Under the pieces are notes generated by a model. It was not told the DNA's origin and searched no databases. It saw only the letters and a list, made by a program, of their open reading frames with translations. Shown here piece after piece: positions 23,555 through 32,852 of a stretch of DNA of 32,915 bases. This DNA comes from an uncultured Rhodospirillales bacterium. Its GTDB lineage: Bacteria > Pseudomonadota > Alphaproteobacteria > Azospirillales > Azospirillaceae. Within the stretch, counting starts at the first letter, position 1. Each line of letters opens with the position of its first letter. The stretch is taken from the NCBI GenBank assembly GCA_903927615.1, contig CAIYNU010000082.1, forward strand, positions 1-32,915, read 5' to 3'. The position numbers and the translations under genes are program-made.

Positions 23555-25120
23555 GTGAATCACCGTGCTCGTTACCGCGCCGTCGTCTCCGCTGCCCTGT
23601 TAGTGTTTGGGGTGGCGGTTGGCACCGTTGCCGTTGCCGCCGCCCAGACCGAAGCGTCGGCGCCTCGTCCCGGCGCGCCGGCCCAGGGCTTTGCCGACCT
23701 GGCAGATCGTCTGTTGCCGGCCGTGGTCAACATTTCGACCACCCAAACCATTGCGCAACGCAAGGGCGGTCACGGCAATACCCCGGAGATGCCGCAATTC
23801 CCGCCAGGGTCACCGTTCGAGGACTTCTTCAAGGACTTCTTTGACCATCAGGGCAAAGACCAGAATGCGCCGCCGCGGCACGCCACGTCGCTGGGGTCCG
23901 GCTTCATCGTCGATGCCAAAAAGGGCTGGGTGGTCACCAACAATCACGTCATCCAGGATGCCGACGAGATCACGGTCATTCTCCATGACGATACCAACCT
24001 CAAGGCCGAGGTGGTGGGGCGGGATACCAAGACCGATATCGCGCTGCTCAAGGTGACCACCGACCACCCGTTGGTGGCGGTTCCCTTCGGTGACAGCGAC
24101 AAAATCCGGGTCGGCGATTGGGTGCTGGCCATCGGCAATCCGTTCGGCCTGGGGGGCACCGTGACCGCGGGCATCCTGTCGGCCCGGGCCCGGGATATCA
24201 ACGCCGGTCCTTATGACGACTTCCTGCAAACCGACGCTTCGATCAATCGCGGCAATTCGGGCGGTCCGATGTTCAACCTCAATGGCGAGGTGATCGGCAT
24301 CAACACCGCGATCTTCTCGCCGTCGGGCGGTTCGGTTGGGATTGGCTTCGCCATTCCGTCCAATCTGGCAAAGCCGGTGGTCGCCCAGATCGAGGATTTC
24401 GGGCACACCAAGCGCGGCTGGCTCGGCGTCCGCATCCAGGGCGTGACCCCGGAAATTGCCGAGAGTTTGAACATGGCCAAGGCTCATGGGGCCCTGGTGG
24501 CTTCGGTGACGCCGAACGGCCCGGCGGCGGCGGCCGGCATTCAGGCCGGCGATGTGGTGATTTCGTTCGATGGCAAGGAAGTCGGCGAGATGCGGCGCCT
24601 GCCGCGGATCGTCGCCGACACCCCCATCAACAAGGTGGTGCCGGTGGTGGTGTGGCGTAAGGGCAAGCAGGTGACGGTTCAGGCCAAGGTCGGCGAACTG
24701 GAAGCCGCCGAGGAATCGGGCTTGCTTGCGTCGAATGCCGACGAGGCCGCACCCAAGGTCGGGGCCGAGAGCAAGGACTTCGACGAGTTGGGGCTCAAGC
24801 TGGCCACCATCACCCCCGATCTGCGCCAGCAGTTTGAAATTGGCGCCGACGTGAAGGGGGTCGTGATCCAGGAGGTGCAGGGCACCGGCGCCGCCGCCGA
24901 CAAGAATGTCCGTTCGGGCGATGTCATCGTCGAGATGAACCAGCAGGAGGTGACGGCGCCGGCCGACGTGGCCGCCGCCATCAAGAAGGCCCACGAGGAC
25001 GGCAAGAAGTCGGTGCTGGCGTTGGTCGACCGTCAAGGCGACCTGCGCTTCGTGCCGTTGCCGCTGGCTGCCGCCGATGCCGGGAAGGCGCCGAGTCCGG
25101 CGGTGCCCGGCAAGGAATGA
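23555..25120 (+). CDS. degP: Do/DegP family periplasmic serine protease
   Basis: The 521-residue product begins with a signal peptide (VVSAALLVFGVAVGTVAVAAA). The trypsin-like domain holds the catalytic triad H131 (VTNNHVI), D161 (KTDIALLKV) and S235 (NRGNSGGP). Two PDZ domains follow (GWLGVRIQGVTPEIAESLN, and a second with VQGTGAAADKNVRSGDVI), as in DegP/MucD proteins. The LA-loop region is Pro/Phe/Asp rich (PFEDFFKDFF). It degrades or refolds damaged envelope proteins. The start is GTG 23555, supported by AGGAG about 9 bases upstream and by the signal peptide. Nothing recognisable lies in the 216 bases before it. Confidence 0.94.
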   Translation: MNHRARYRAVVSAALLVFGVAVGTVAVAAAQTEASAPRPGAPAQGFADLADRLLPAVVNISTTQTIAQRKGGHGNTPEMPQFPPGSPFEDFFKDFFDHQGKDQNAPPRHATSLGSGFIVDAKKGWVVTNNHVIQDADEITVILHDDTNLKAEVVGRDTKTDIALLKVTTDHPLVAVPFGDSDKIRVGDWVLAIGNPFGLGGTVTAGILSARARDINAGPYDDFLQTDASINRGNSGGPMFNLNGEVIGINTAIFSPSGGSVGIGFAIPSNLAKPVVAQIEDFGHTKRGWLGVRIQGVTPEIAESLNMAKAHGALVASVTPNGPAAAAGIQAGDVVISFDGKEVGEMRRLPRIVADTPINKVVPVVVWRKGKQVTVQAKVGELEAAEESGLLASNADEAAPKVGAESKDFDELGLKLATITPDLRQQFEIGADVKGVVIQEVQGTGAAADKNVRSGDVIVEMNQQEVTAPADVAAAIKKAHEDGKKSVLALVDRQGDLRFVPLPLAAADAGKAPSPAVPGKE

Positions 25121-25138
25121 CGGTCAAAGGCCTTGACA

Positions 25139-25161
25139 CTCCAGGGGCAACACCCCTGGAG
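25139..25161 (+). terminator. Hairpin after degP
   Basis: CTCCAGGGG (25139-25147) and CCCCTGGAG (25153-25161) form a perfect 9-bp stem with a five-base loop, 18 bases after the degP stop. No T-run follows, so it may reduce rather than stop read-through into bamD. Confidence 0.5.
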
Positions 25162-25333
25162 GTCATCGGGGCCGGACACCGTGACGGCCGAGATCCGGGG
25201 CCTTGGGGCTCCGGGGCTCGGGAATGGATCAAAAAGAGAATTGCCGGCTTGTCTCGAACCGGCAATGCCGTGCTATAAGAGACGCGGTGTGAAACGCCGC
25301 CTTGCTTTGGCCCCCCTGTCCGTACGGTTTGCC

Positions 25334-26221
25334 ATGCTCCGTCGCCTGATTCGTCCTTCGATGCTCCCCGCCTTTCGCCTGTCCGTCGCAGCGGCCCTGC
25401 TGGTGGCGCCTCTGCTGGCCTTCGGGCTCTCGGCCTGTTCTTCGGACAAGGACGAGTTGCCCTATGTGGAGCGGCCGCCCGAGAAAATCTATGACGAAGC
25501 CGCCAAGGCCATGGAGGACAAGAGTTACAAGCAGGCGGCCAAGCTGTTCGACGAGGTTGAACGGCAGCACCCCTATTCCCAGTGGGCGACCAAGGCGCAG
25601 TTGATGGCGGCCTTCGCCCATTATCAAAATCTCAAGTACGATGATGCGATTGTTGCGCTGGACCGCTATATCCAGCTTCATCCCGGCAGCGATCAGGTCT
25701 CTTACGCCTATTACCTCAAAGCCCTTTGCTACTACGAGCAAATCGCCGATGTCGGACGCGACCAGAAAATCACCAAACAGGCGCTTGACGCGCTGAACGA
25801 GGTGACGCGTCGCTTCCCCACCACGGAATATGCGCGGGACGCCAAGCTCAAGATTGATCTGACCACCGATCATCTGGCGGGTAAGGAAATGGCCATCGGC
25901 CGTTTTTACGTGACCCAGCAGAACTATGCGGCGGCGATCGGTCGTTTCCGGACCGTGGTCGATAGCTACCAGACCACCAGCCATACCGCCGAAGCCCTGC
26001 ACCGGCTGGTGGAATGCTACCTGTCGCTGGGTCTGGTGACCGAGGCGCAACGGGCGGCGGCCATTCTGGGGCATAACTTCCCCGGGAGTGACTGGTACGA
26101 GGATAGCTATGCGTTGCTGGTCTCGGCCGGTGCTACCCCACCGGGCGGTAAGGCCCAGGCGGGGGATGCCAAGGCTGGGGAGAGCAAGGCTGGCGGCTCG
26201 CTCTGGGATTCCCTGTTCTGA
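25334..26221 (+). CDS. bamD: Outer-membrane assembly lipoprotein BamD
   Basis: The 295-residue lipoprotein has a basic start (MLRRLIRPSM), a hydrophobic core and the lipobox LSAC with lipidated C35. Five TPR-like helix pairs follow (IYDEAAKAMEDKSYKQAAKL, YDDAIVALDRYIQLHPGSD, ENFAYYL-type YYLKALCYY, and onward to NFPGSDWYEDSYALL). BamD is the essential partner of BamA in inserting beta-barrel proteins. The C-terminus has a low-complexity Gly/Ala/Lys tail (AQAGDAKAGESKAGG). The ATG at 25334 is chosen for its signal peptide; ATG 25361 and an upstream GTG (25289) are possible. RecN follows 25 bases later, an arrangement seen in other alphaproteobacteria. Confidence 0.93.
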   Translation: MLRRLIRPSMLPAFRLSVAAALLVAPLLAFGLSACSSDKDELPYVERPPEKIYDEAAKAMEDKSYKQAAKLFDEVERQHPYSQWATKAQLMAAFAHYQNLKYDDAIVALDRYIQLHPGSDQVSYAYYLKALCYYEQIADVGRDQKITKQALDALNEVTRRFPTTEYARDAKLKIDLTTDHLAGKEMAIGRFYVTQQNYAAAIGRFRTVVDSYQTTSHTAEALHRLVECYLSLGLVTEAQRAAAILGHNFPGSDWYEDSYALLVSAGATPPGGKAQAGDAKAGESKAGGSLWDSLF

Positions 26222-26246
26222 TACCGGGTGAGGGCGGGGATCACCG

Positions 26247-27926
26247 ATGCTGGTGTCTCTGGCCATCCGCGATGTGGTGTTGATCGAACGCTTGGCTCTG
26301 CCGTTTCGGCCGGGTCTGTGCGTGTTGACCGGCGAGACCGGGGCTGGCAAGTCGATTCTGCTTGACGCCCTGGGGCTGGCCTTGGGCGCCCGGGGCGATA
26401 GCGGCTTGGTGCGCCGGGGAGCCGATCAGGCCGTGGTGACGGCGGAATTTCAGCTTCCGGCCAGTCACCCGGTGTTCGAAATTTTGCGTGAGCAGGGGCT
26501 GGACGGCGCCGAAGGCCTGACCTTGCGTCGGGTGGTGACGGTGGACGGCCGCTCGCGGGCCTTCGTGAACGATCAGCCGATTGGGGTTGCCCTGCTGCGG
26601 CGATTGGGCGCCGAGTTGGTCGAGGTTCACGGTCAGTTCGACAGTCATGGTCTGTTGGACCCGCGGACTCACGGCGTCGTGCTGGACGCTTATGCCGGGC
26701 TGGAGGCCGAAGCGGTTCGCGTCGAGGCGGCATGGCGGGCCTGGCGGCAGGTCGAGCAGGCGCGAACCCGTGCCGAGTCGGATATTGCGCGGGCGCGGGC
26801 CGAAGAAGATTACCTGCGCCACGCCGCGGCTGAACTGGATGAACTGGCGCCGCAGCCCGGCGAAGAACAGACCTTGGCCGAAACCCGCGCGGTGCTGATG
26901 CATCGGGAGCGGTTGATGGAGGCGATCAACGGCGCCGCCGCCGAATTGGGGGGTGAGCGCGGCGCCGAGCGGGCGGTGGCCAGCGCCCTGCGCCAGATTG
27001 GCCGGGCCGCCGAAAAGGCCGGCGGTCGACTCGACGAGGCGTTGGCGGCGCTCGACCGTGCGGCCAGCGAACTGGCCGAGGCTTCGGAGCAGTTGGGGCG
27101 GGTTTCGACCGATCTGGACGGCGACGGCGGCAGCTTGGAACAGGTCGAAGAACGGCTGTTCGCCTTGCGGGCCGCCGCCCGCAAGCACGCGGTGGCCGTG
27201 GATGGTCTGGCCGGATTGCGCGAGGCGCTGGTTCAGCGGCTGGCTTTGATCGAAGACCAGGGTGATGAGCTGACCCGACTGGCCCGGGAGGCGGCCCACT
27301 GCCGGACCCGCTATCTGGAGGCGGCCCAGGCGCTCAGCGAGCGCCGTCGCGCCGCGGCGGCCGGCCTTGACGCGGCGGTTGCCGAGGAATTGCCGCCGCT
27401 CAAGCTGGAACGCGCCCGATTCATGACCGCGGCCGAAACCGTCGCCGAGGACGATTGGGGCGCGTCGGGCATCGATCGCGTGACCTTTCGTATCTCGACC
27501 AATCCCGGGGCCCCACCCGGCCCGCTCAATCGAATCGCCTCGGGCGGTGAACTGGCCCGCTTTATGTTGGCCTTGAAGGTGGTGCTGGCCCGTACCGGCT
27601 CCGTGCCGACGCTGGTGTTCGACGAGGTCGATGCCGGCATCGGGGGCGCGGTGGCTGCGGCGGTCGGCGAGCGCCTGGAGCGTTTGGGCCGGGAGGTTCA
27701 GGTGCTGGTGGTCACCCACAGTCCCCAGGTCGCTGCCCGTGGCACCGGTCATTTCCAGGTGCGTAAGGACCAGAAGGGCGACGCGGTGGTGACGGATGTG
27801 GTCGAACTGGAGGGAGAGGACCGGCGCGAGGAAATCGCCCGGATGCTGTCCGGCGCTCACATCACCCGCGAGGCCCGGGCTGCGGCGGCACAGTTGATCA
27901 AGGGCAAGCCGCCGCGCTTGCTGTAG
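26247..27926 (+). CDS. recN: DNA repair protein RecN
   Basis: This 559-residue SMC-like ATPase works in double-strand break repair. Walker A GETGAGKS is at 29-36, directly after the typical start SLAIRDVVLIERLAL. The VEVHGQFDSHGLL block follows, then a long Ala/Glu/Arg coiled coil (about 155-385). The C-terminal ATPase half has IASGGELARFMLALK, Walker B TLVFDEVDAGIGG and VVTHSPQVAA. Length matches the family. ATG 26247 has GGCGGGGA about 7 bases upstream. It is probably co-transcribed with bamD. A LexA-type site was not recognised in front of it. Confidence 0.96.
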   Translation: MLVSLAIRDVVLIERLALPFRPGLCVLTGETGAGKSILLDALGLALGARGDSGLVRRGADQAVVTAEFQLPASHPVFEILREQGLDGAEGLTLRRVVTVDGRSRAFVNDQPIGVALLRRLGAELVEVHGQFDSHGLLDPRTHGVVLDAYAGLEAEAVRVEAAWRAWRQVEQARTRAESDIARARAEEDYLRHAAAELDELAPQPGEEQTLAETRAVLMHRERLMEAINGAAAELGGERGAERAVASALRQIGRAAEKAGGRLDEALAALDRAASELAEASEQLGRVSTDLDGDGGSLEQVEERLFALRAAARKHAVAVDGLAGLREALVQRLALIEDQGDELTRLAREAAHCRTRYLEAAQALSERRRAAAAGLDAAVAEELPPLKLERARFMTAAETVAEDDWGASGIDRVTFRISTNPGAPPGPLNRIASGGELARFMLALKVVLARTGSVPTLVFDEVDAGIGGAVAAAVGERLERLGREVQVLVVTHSPQVAARGTGHFQVRKDQKGDAVVTDVVELEGEDRREEIARMLSGAHITREARAAAAQLIKGKPPRLL

Positions 27927-28108
27927 CCGTCACGGGTTCAAAAAATTGGCTTGTTTCGCGTCCATCGGCTCGTCCGTTACTCCGGTGAGACGAACATGGT
28001 CCTGCGATCTGAAGGAAAGGAGAGGTGTCGCGATACCGATCAGGCGATGATCGAGGGGATGGAACGAAAGATTCATCCACATCAAAACGACCACCGGGAG
28101 TGTGTGAA

Positions 28109-28567
28109 ATGAGCGCGAACCTCTATGAGCACGACTTTTATGCTTGGGCCAACGAGCAAGCGGCTTTGCTGCGCTCGGGGAATCTTGCCATGGCTGACAT
28201 AGAGCATATCGCCGAGGAAATCGAGAGTATGGGTAAAACCGAGAAGCGCGAACTGGCAAGCCGTCTTGCAGTCCTGCTTTTGCATTTGCTCAAATGGCAG
28301 TCCCAACCCGAGCGGCGTGGCGCCAGTTGGGAATCGACGATTGAAATCCAACGGATCGATCTGGACGTTCATCTGCGAGACAATCCGAGCCTTAAAGCCT
28401 TACTCGGTGAGACGATCGCGCACGCCTATCAGAAGGCGCGGATCGGCGCGGCGGCGGAAACCGGCTTACCTAAAACGTCTTTCCCGACCGCATGCCCCTG
28501 GACGTTCGACCAGATCATGGACGCAGAGTTTTGGCCTGATTCATCCGTTTCGTATGCCGGCCCTTAG
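28109..28567 (+). CDS. DUF29 family protein
   Basis: This 152-residue soluble protein shows the DUF29 pattern: LYEHDFYAWANEQAALLRSG, the conserved acidic IEHIAEEIESMGKTEKREL, then LLLHLLKWQSQPERRGASW and the C-terminal PTACPWTFDQIMDAEFWPD. The family is common in cyanobacteria and alphaproteobacteria and often multicopy near mobile DNA. Its function is not established. ATG 28109 follows GGGAG by 8 bases; upstream in-frame codons are unconserved. It stands alone, 182 bases after recN, and runs convergent with queC. Confidence 0.85.
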   Translation: MSANLYEHDFYAWANEQAALLRSGNLAMADIEHIAEEIESMGKTEKRELASRLAVLLLHLLKWQSQPERRGASWESTIEIQRIDLDVHLRDNPSLKALLGETIAHAYQKARIGAAAETGLPKTSFPTACPWTFDQIMDAEFWPDSSVSYAGP

Positions 28568-28569
28568 CC

Positions 28570-28598
28570 AAAAAAAACGTCGGGGGTTCAAAGCCCCG
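28570..28598 (-). terminator. queC terminator overlapping its stop codon
   Basis: Read on the - strand, CGGGG (28598-28594) pairs with CCCCG (28585-28581), then ACG and eight Ts (28577-28570). The hairpin includes the last queC codons and its TGA (28590-28588). The T-run lies in the 20-base gap to the convergent DUF29 gene. Confidence 0.65.
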
Positions 28599-29301
28599 CC
28601 GGCGCCCGGTAGGCGGCCCATCCCGCGGCGCGCAGCCGGCACGCGGGGCAGGCGGCGCAGCCATAGCCCCAAGGATGGAGGAGGCTGCGGTCACCCTGAT
28701 AGCAACTGTGGGTTTCGACCCGGATCAGCTCAACCAGGGCGGTGCCGCCAAGCTGTTCGGCCAGCGTCCACGAGCCGGCCTTGTCCAGCCACATCAGGGG
28801 GGTGTCGATCACGAAGCGCCGCTCCAACCCCAGAGTGAGCGCAAGCTGCATGGCCTTGACGGTGTCGTCGCGGCAGTCCGGATAGCCCGAATAATCGGTT
28901 TCGCACATGCCGCCGACCAACCGGCGTAAGCCGCGCTGGTAGGCGACGATGGCGGCGAAGGTCAGGAACACCAGATTGCGGCCGGGGACGAAGGTCGTGG
29001 GAAGCCCCTGTTCGGGAACGCTGATCGCGGTATCGCGGGTCAATGCCGAGTCGGCCACCGCGCCCAGGGACGCGAGATCGACCCGATGGTCGGGTCCCAG
29101 CCGTTGGCGCCAGTGTGGCCGCACGCCGGCCATGGCCTCGCGGACCCGATCCCGGCAGGTCAGTTCGACCGCATGGCGCTGTCCGTAGTCGAATCCGACA
29201 GTTTCCACGCGCTCGAATCGCTCAAGCGCCCAAGCCAGGCAGGTTGCCGAATCCTGGCCGCCCGAAAACAGCACCAACGCTGTTAAATGTTCATTGGTCA
29301 T
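28588..29301 (-). CDS. queC: 7-cyano-7-deazaguanine synthase
   Basis: This 237-residue enzyme makes preQ0 from 7-carboxy-7-deazaguanine, ATP and ammonia, for queuosine in tRNA or deazaguanine in DNA. The ATP-binding PP-loop SGGQDSAT is at 13-20. [14 protein letters not shown] and [20 protein letters not shown] follow, and the zinc-binding cysteines lie near the end ([20 protein letters not shown]). ATG 29301 follows GGGAG by 7 bases. Other que genes are not adjacent, and no preQ1-type structure was recognised upstream. Confidence 0.94.
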   Translation of the reverse strand: MTNEHLTALVLFSGGQDSATCLAWALERFERVETVGFDYGQRHAVELTCRDRVREAMAGVRPHWRQRLGPDHRVDLASLGAVADSALTRDTAISVPEQGLPTTFVPGRNLVFLTFAAIVAYQRGLRRLVGGMCETDYSGYPDCRDDTVKAMQLALTLGLERRFVIDTPLMWLDKAGSWTLAEQLGGTALVELIRVETHSCYQGDRSLLHPWGYGCAACPACRLRAAGWAAYRAPAGL

Positions 29302-29401
29302 GATGTGGCTCCCGGGCGCCAAGCGGGCGCAGTGTCGTGTTCGGCGACTGGGTCAACGGTAGTCCGCTCTGATCTCGACATCAAGATGGCGGGTCTTTTT
29401 T

Positions 29402-29439
29402 CCAAGATATTTGACTCTTGGTCGAGTGATTGGAATCAT
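29402..29439 (+). promoter_or_regulatory. Candidate promoter with overlapping inverted repeat
   Basis: TTGACT (29411-29416) and AATCAT (29434-29439) are spaced 17 bases, a sigma70-like arrangement with a poor -10. CCAAGA (29402-29407) and TCTTGG (29416-29421) form an inverted repeat around the -35 box, where a repressor could bind. The small membrane protein starts 85 bases downstream. Confidence 0.3.
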
Positions 29440-29523
29440 GCGGCAATTCGGGGGGAATGGCGGCCTTGATGGGGTGCGGCGGGGGCGGCCAGACACGGAA
29501 AAGAACGGCGCGGAGCAAGGCGA

Positions 29524-29823
29524 ATGCGGAAACTCTTCTTTGCTGCCCTGGTGGTGGCGTTACCTTTGGTCGGGTTGGCCCAACCGAGCCAGCCGGTGTC
29601 CCCGGCCCATGAAGCGTTGGGGCAGTTCGGAGTGTCCCCAGACCAGGCCCTGATCATGGGGGCCGGCATGTTGGGAGGGGCGATCGGCCTTTACGCCTTG
29701 CTGGGGGGCGCCGCCTGGACCGCGGCCGGCGGTGTGTCCGGGGCGCTGGTCGGCGACTGGTGGTTTGTTCAGGGGAGGGGGCGGGGCAGCCCGCGCAAGG
29801 TGTGGCGGGCGTCGCGGCCGTGA
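29524..29823 (+). CDS. Small secreted or membrane protein of unknown function
   Basis: The 99-residue product has a signal peptide or first helix (MRKLFFAALVVALPLVGLAQ) and then a linker with PSQPVSPAHEALGQFG. A long Gly/Ala-rich hydrophobic segment (MGAGMLGGAIGLYALLGGAAW and onward to ALVGDWWF) could form one or two glycine-zipper-type membrane helices. The short tail is basic. GGAGCAAGG lies about 8 bases before ATG 29524. No family recognised. It is followed closely by the convergent Sco gene. Confidence 0.6.
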   Translation: MRKLFFAALVVALPLVGLAQPSQPVSPAHEALGQFGVSPDQALIMGAGMLGGAIGLYALLGGAAWTAAGGVSGALVGDWWFVQGRGRGSPRKVWRASRP

Positions 29824-29895
29824 CGTCCGGCGGGCGGGTGCGGCGAGGCGGGATATCCGTGCCGCTCGCCCTTTCTTGCCGTTTCTTTCTGTTCC

Positions 29896-30453
29896 TTACG
29901 ATCCCAACCGCCGACGCAGGGCGTCGGCGATCGCTTCGGGTCTGCTGCCGGGCGCGAAGGCGGTGACGAAGCGCCCGTCGGGACCGATCAGCGTGATGAG
30001 ACCCGAGTGGTCCATGGAATAGCCGCCATCGGCGCCGGGGACCCGCCGGTAGAACACACGATAGGCTCGGGCCGCCGCCGCGATACGCTCGGGGGTTCCG
30101 GTCAATCCGATCAGCCGTGGCGGGAACAGCGAGACGTAGTCGTGGAGCAGGCGGGGGGTGTCGCGCTCGGGGTCAACGGTGATGAAGAGCGGTTGCACCC
30201 GGTCGCCGGCCGGTCCCAAGTGCCGGATGGCTTCGGCCATGGTCTGAAGCTGGGTCGGGCAAATGTCGGGACAGGTGGTGTAGCCGAAAAAGACCAGCAG
30301 AAAACGGCCGCGGAAGTCGGTATCGGAAACGGCATGGCCGGAGTCGTCGACCAATGAAAAGGTGCCGCTGACGCCCGGTCTCCCGGCCAGACCGGCAAAC
30401 AACAGGACCACCGCGACCACCGCTGCGGCCAAGGGGACGACCCGCCTGTCCAT
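29896..30453 (-). CDS. SCO1/SenC family copper chaperone
   Basis: This 185-residue protein is anchored by an N-terminal membrane helix (VVPLAAAVVAVVLLFAGLAG) with a thioredoxin-fold domain in the periplasm. The copper ligands of the Sco family are present: C61 and C65 in TTCPDICPTQL, and H149 in YSMDHSG. Family blocks FITVDPERDTP and LTGTPERI are also clear. Sco proteins deliver copper to, or reduce, the CuA site of cytochrome c oxidase. No oxidase genes lie in the window. ATG 30453 has only a weak purine stretch in front, but a longer frame has no membrane helix at its start. Confidence 0.9.
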   Translation of the reverse strand: MDRRVVPLAAAVVAVVLLFAGLAGRPGVSGTFSLVDDSGHAVSDTDFRGRFLLVFFGYTTCPDICPTQLQTMAEAIRHLGPAGDRVQPLFITVDPERDTPRLLHDYVSLFPPRLIGLTGTPERIAAAARAYRVFYRRVPGADGGYSMDHSGLITLIGPDGRFVTAFAPGSRPEAIADALRRRLGS

Positions 30454-30579
30454 GACGTTCTTTCTGCATTTTCCAGTGAAGCGCCGCTCTCCGCCAAGGG
30501 TACAGCATCGGCGGCGGGCTGGCCACCGGCGGGCGCCCAGGGTTTTTGGGGGGTCAGGACTTTCACTCCCGGAGGGGGC

Positions 30580-32745
30580 ATGACTCGACAGGTCGGTGTG
30601 ACCGAACGACTGGCGTGGGCGCAAGGGCATCACCGGGCCGGGCGGCTGGGGGTGGCCGAGGCGCTCTACCGGGGCATTTTGGCCGAAGAGCCCGGACATG
30701 GCGAGGTTCTGCATGTCCTGGGCGTGCTGACTCAGCAGCTTGGTCGCCTGGACGAGGCGGTGACGCTGTTGGAACGGGCCGTGACGCTACGGCCGGAGGC
30801 GGTCGAGCCCCTGGTGAGCCTGGGCCATGCTCTGCTGGTGTCGGGCCGGACCCGCGCCGCGGCGGAGGTGTTCCTGCGGGCCTTAACACTGGCCCCGGAT
30901 CACCTCCTGGCCCGGACCAATCTGGGGATTGCCTGGTTGGGGCTGGGCGAAGCGACCCAGGCCGAGGCGGCGTTCCGGCGGGTGCTGGAACGGGAGCCGG
31001 CCCGGGCCGAGTCCCATGGCGATCTCGGAGCCGCCCTGTTCCACCAGGGGCGGTTGGCCGAGGCCGAGGCCTGTTATCGGCAGGCGCTGGCCCTGAATCC
31101 GGCCGAGGCGCGGATGCTGAACAATCTGGGCAATGCCCTGCTGGACCAAGGCCGGCTGGCCGAGGCCGAGGCCGCGTACCGGCAGGCGCTGGCGGTTTGC
31201 CCCGATTATGACGAGGCGTTGGGCAACCTGGGGGTGGCGCTGTTCGCCCAGGGCCGGGTGGCGGATGCCGTGGCCTGTTACCGGGGGGTGTTGGACCGTC
31301 AACCCGATCACGAGGCGGCTTTGGGCAATCTTGGCCTGGCGCTGCTGGCCCAGGGTGACCTGACCGGCGCCGAGGCCTGCGCCCGGCGGGCGCTGGCGTT
31401 GCGGCCGGGGCACGCCGATGAACATTTCGGATTGGGCAATGTTCTGGTCGAACAGGGCCGGCTGGCGGAGGCGGAAGCCTGCTTCCGGCAGGCCCTTGCA
31501 CTGCGGCCGGATCACCCGGCCGCCCTCGGCAATCTGGTTTATCTCCAGATGTTCATGCCCGGGGTCGGTCTGGCCGGGATTTTGGCCGCGCACCGGTCCT
31601 GGAATGACCGTCACGCCGCCGGTTTCGCCACCGGGCGGGTGCGTCCGCCTGCCGGACCGGGGCGACCCCGGCTCGGCTTCGTGTCGCCGGACTTCCGCAG
31701 CCATCCGGTGGGCTTCTTTACCATCCGCACCCTCGAAGGCCTGCGCCGGGCCGGGCATGAGGTGATCTGCTATGCCAACCAGCCCGAAGGGACCGGCGAC
31801 CCGCTGACCGCCCGCTTTCGGGCGGCGGCCACGGCGTGGCGGTCGGTGGCGGGCTGGTCCGACGATGAGCTGGCGGCGGCGATCGCGGCGGACGGCATCG
31901 GGATTCTGTTCGATCTGGCCGGGCACATGGAGGGTCACCGGCTGTTGACCTTCGCGCGCCGGCCCGCCCCGATCCAGGTGAGCTGGGCCGGCTACATGGC
32001 GACCACCGGCCTGGAGGCCATGGATATTCTCCTGGTCGATGGCCATCAGGTGCCCGCGGGCAGCGAACGGTACTATAGCGAACGGATCGTCCGGTTGCCG
32101 GACAGTTTCATTTGCTACGAGCCGCCGGTCGATCCGCCGACAGTGACGCCGCTGCCGGCCGCTGAACGTGGCTATCTCACGTTCGGGTCGTTCAATGTCC
32201 TCGCCAAGATCAATCCCGGGGTGGTCGCGGTCTGGAGCCGCATCTTGCAGCGTGTGCCCGAGGCCCGGCTGTTGCTGAAGGCGCGGGCGTTCGACAGTCC
32301 CGACTGTCGGCACCGGCTGGAAACGGCGTTCCAGGATCAGGGTATCGGGGCGGGGCGGCTGAGCTTTTTGGGTCGGACGTCCCAGGCCGAACACCTCGCG
32401 ACGATTCGCGAGGTCGACCTTGCGCTCGACCCCTTTCCGTTTTCGGGAAGCACCACCACCCTGGAATGCCTGTTGATGGGGGTGCCGGTGCTGACCTGCC
32501 CGGGAGAGAGTTTCGCCAGCCGGCACTCTCTGGGCTTCTTGGCCACGGTCGGCCTGACCGAAACCGTGGCCGGTGATCTGGACGACTATGTCGGGCGGGC
32601 GGTGGCGCTGGGGAACGACTGGGGGCGTCTGGCCGACTGGCGGGCGGGTCTGCGGCAACGGCTGTTGGCCTCCCCGCTGTGCGATGGCGCCCGCTTTGTC
32701 CGGAATTTCGAAGCCGCCTGCGCCGCCCTGTGGGCCGAGCGGTGA
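30580..32745 (+). CDS. TPR protein with SPINDLY/O-GlcNAc transferase-like C-terminal domain
   Basis: The 721-residue product has about nine TPR units (residues 8-320), several almost identical (GRLAEAEACYRQALAL, GRLAEAEAAYRQALAV, GRLAEAEACFRQALAL). A glycosyltransferase-41 domain (364-721) follows. That domain has LGFVSPDFRSHPVGFF with H375 at the place of the OGT active-site His, PAPIQVSWAGYMATTGL, FGSFNVLAKINPGVVAVWSR, and SGSTTTLECLLMGVPVLTCP with ESFASRHSLGF near the nucleotide-sugar site. It would transfer a sugar to protein Ser/Thr; donor and target are unknown. The ribosome site GGAGGGGG is directly before ATG 30580. There is no signal peptide, so it acts in the cytosol. In related bacteria such proteins occur in glycan or flagellin-modification contexts, but none is visible here. 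Confidence 0.9.
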   Translation: MTRQVGVTERLAWAQGHHRAGRLGVAEALYRGILAEEPGHGEVLHVLGVLTQQLGRLDEAVTLLERAVTLRPEAVEPLVSLGHALLVSGRTRAAAEVFLRALTLAPDHLLARTNLGIAWLGLGEATQAEAAFRRVLEREPARAESHGDLGAALFHQGRLAEAEACYRQALALNPAEARMLNNLGNALLDQGRLAEAEAAYRQALAVCPDYDEALGNLGVALFAQGRVADAVACYRGVLDRQPDHEAALGNLGLALLAQGDLTGAEACARRALALRPGHADEHFGLGNVLVEQGRLAEAEACFRQALALRPDHPAALGNLVYLQMFMPGVGLAGILAAHRSWNDRHAAGFATGRVRPPAGPGRPRLGFVSPDFRSHPVGFFTIRTLEGLRRAGHEVICYANQPEGTGDPLTARFRAAATAWRSVAGWSDDELAAAIAADGIGILFDLAGHMEGHRLLTFARRPAPIQVSWAGYMATTGLEAMDILLVDGHQVPAGSERYYSERIVRLPDSFICYEPPVDPPTVTPLPAAERGYLTFGSFNVLAKINPGVVAVWSRILQRVPEARLLLKARAFDSPDCRHRLETAFQDQGIGAGRLSFLGRTSQAEHLATIREVDLALDPFPFSGSTTTLECLLMGVPVLTCPGESFASRHSLGFLATVGLTETVAGDLDDYVGRAVALGNDWGRLADWRAGLRQRLLASPLCDGARFVRNFEAACAALWAER

Positions 32746-32852
32746 ACCCGGAGCCCTGTCCCATCAGCCCCATCGCCCGACCTGAGCGCCCATGGGGCAA
32801 AGCCCGGCTAGTGGGCCACGTCAGCTAAATTGCACGGTAAAAGTCATGGTTT

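Noticed and set aside
26241-27860. Long - strand frame over recN
   Set aside because: Shadow of recN, which is complete and has all its ATPase motifs on the + strand.
31030-31520. Repeated DNA as a CRISPR or other array
   Set aside because: The repeats are in frame and encode TPR units; there are no spacers.
30883-32658. Long - strand frame over the TPR glycosyltransferase
   Set aside because: Repeats in it are only the reverse image of the TPR units; no independent start signal or domain.
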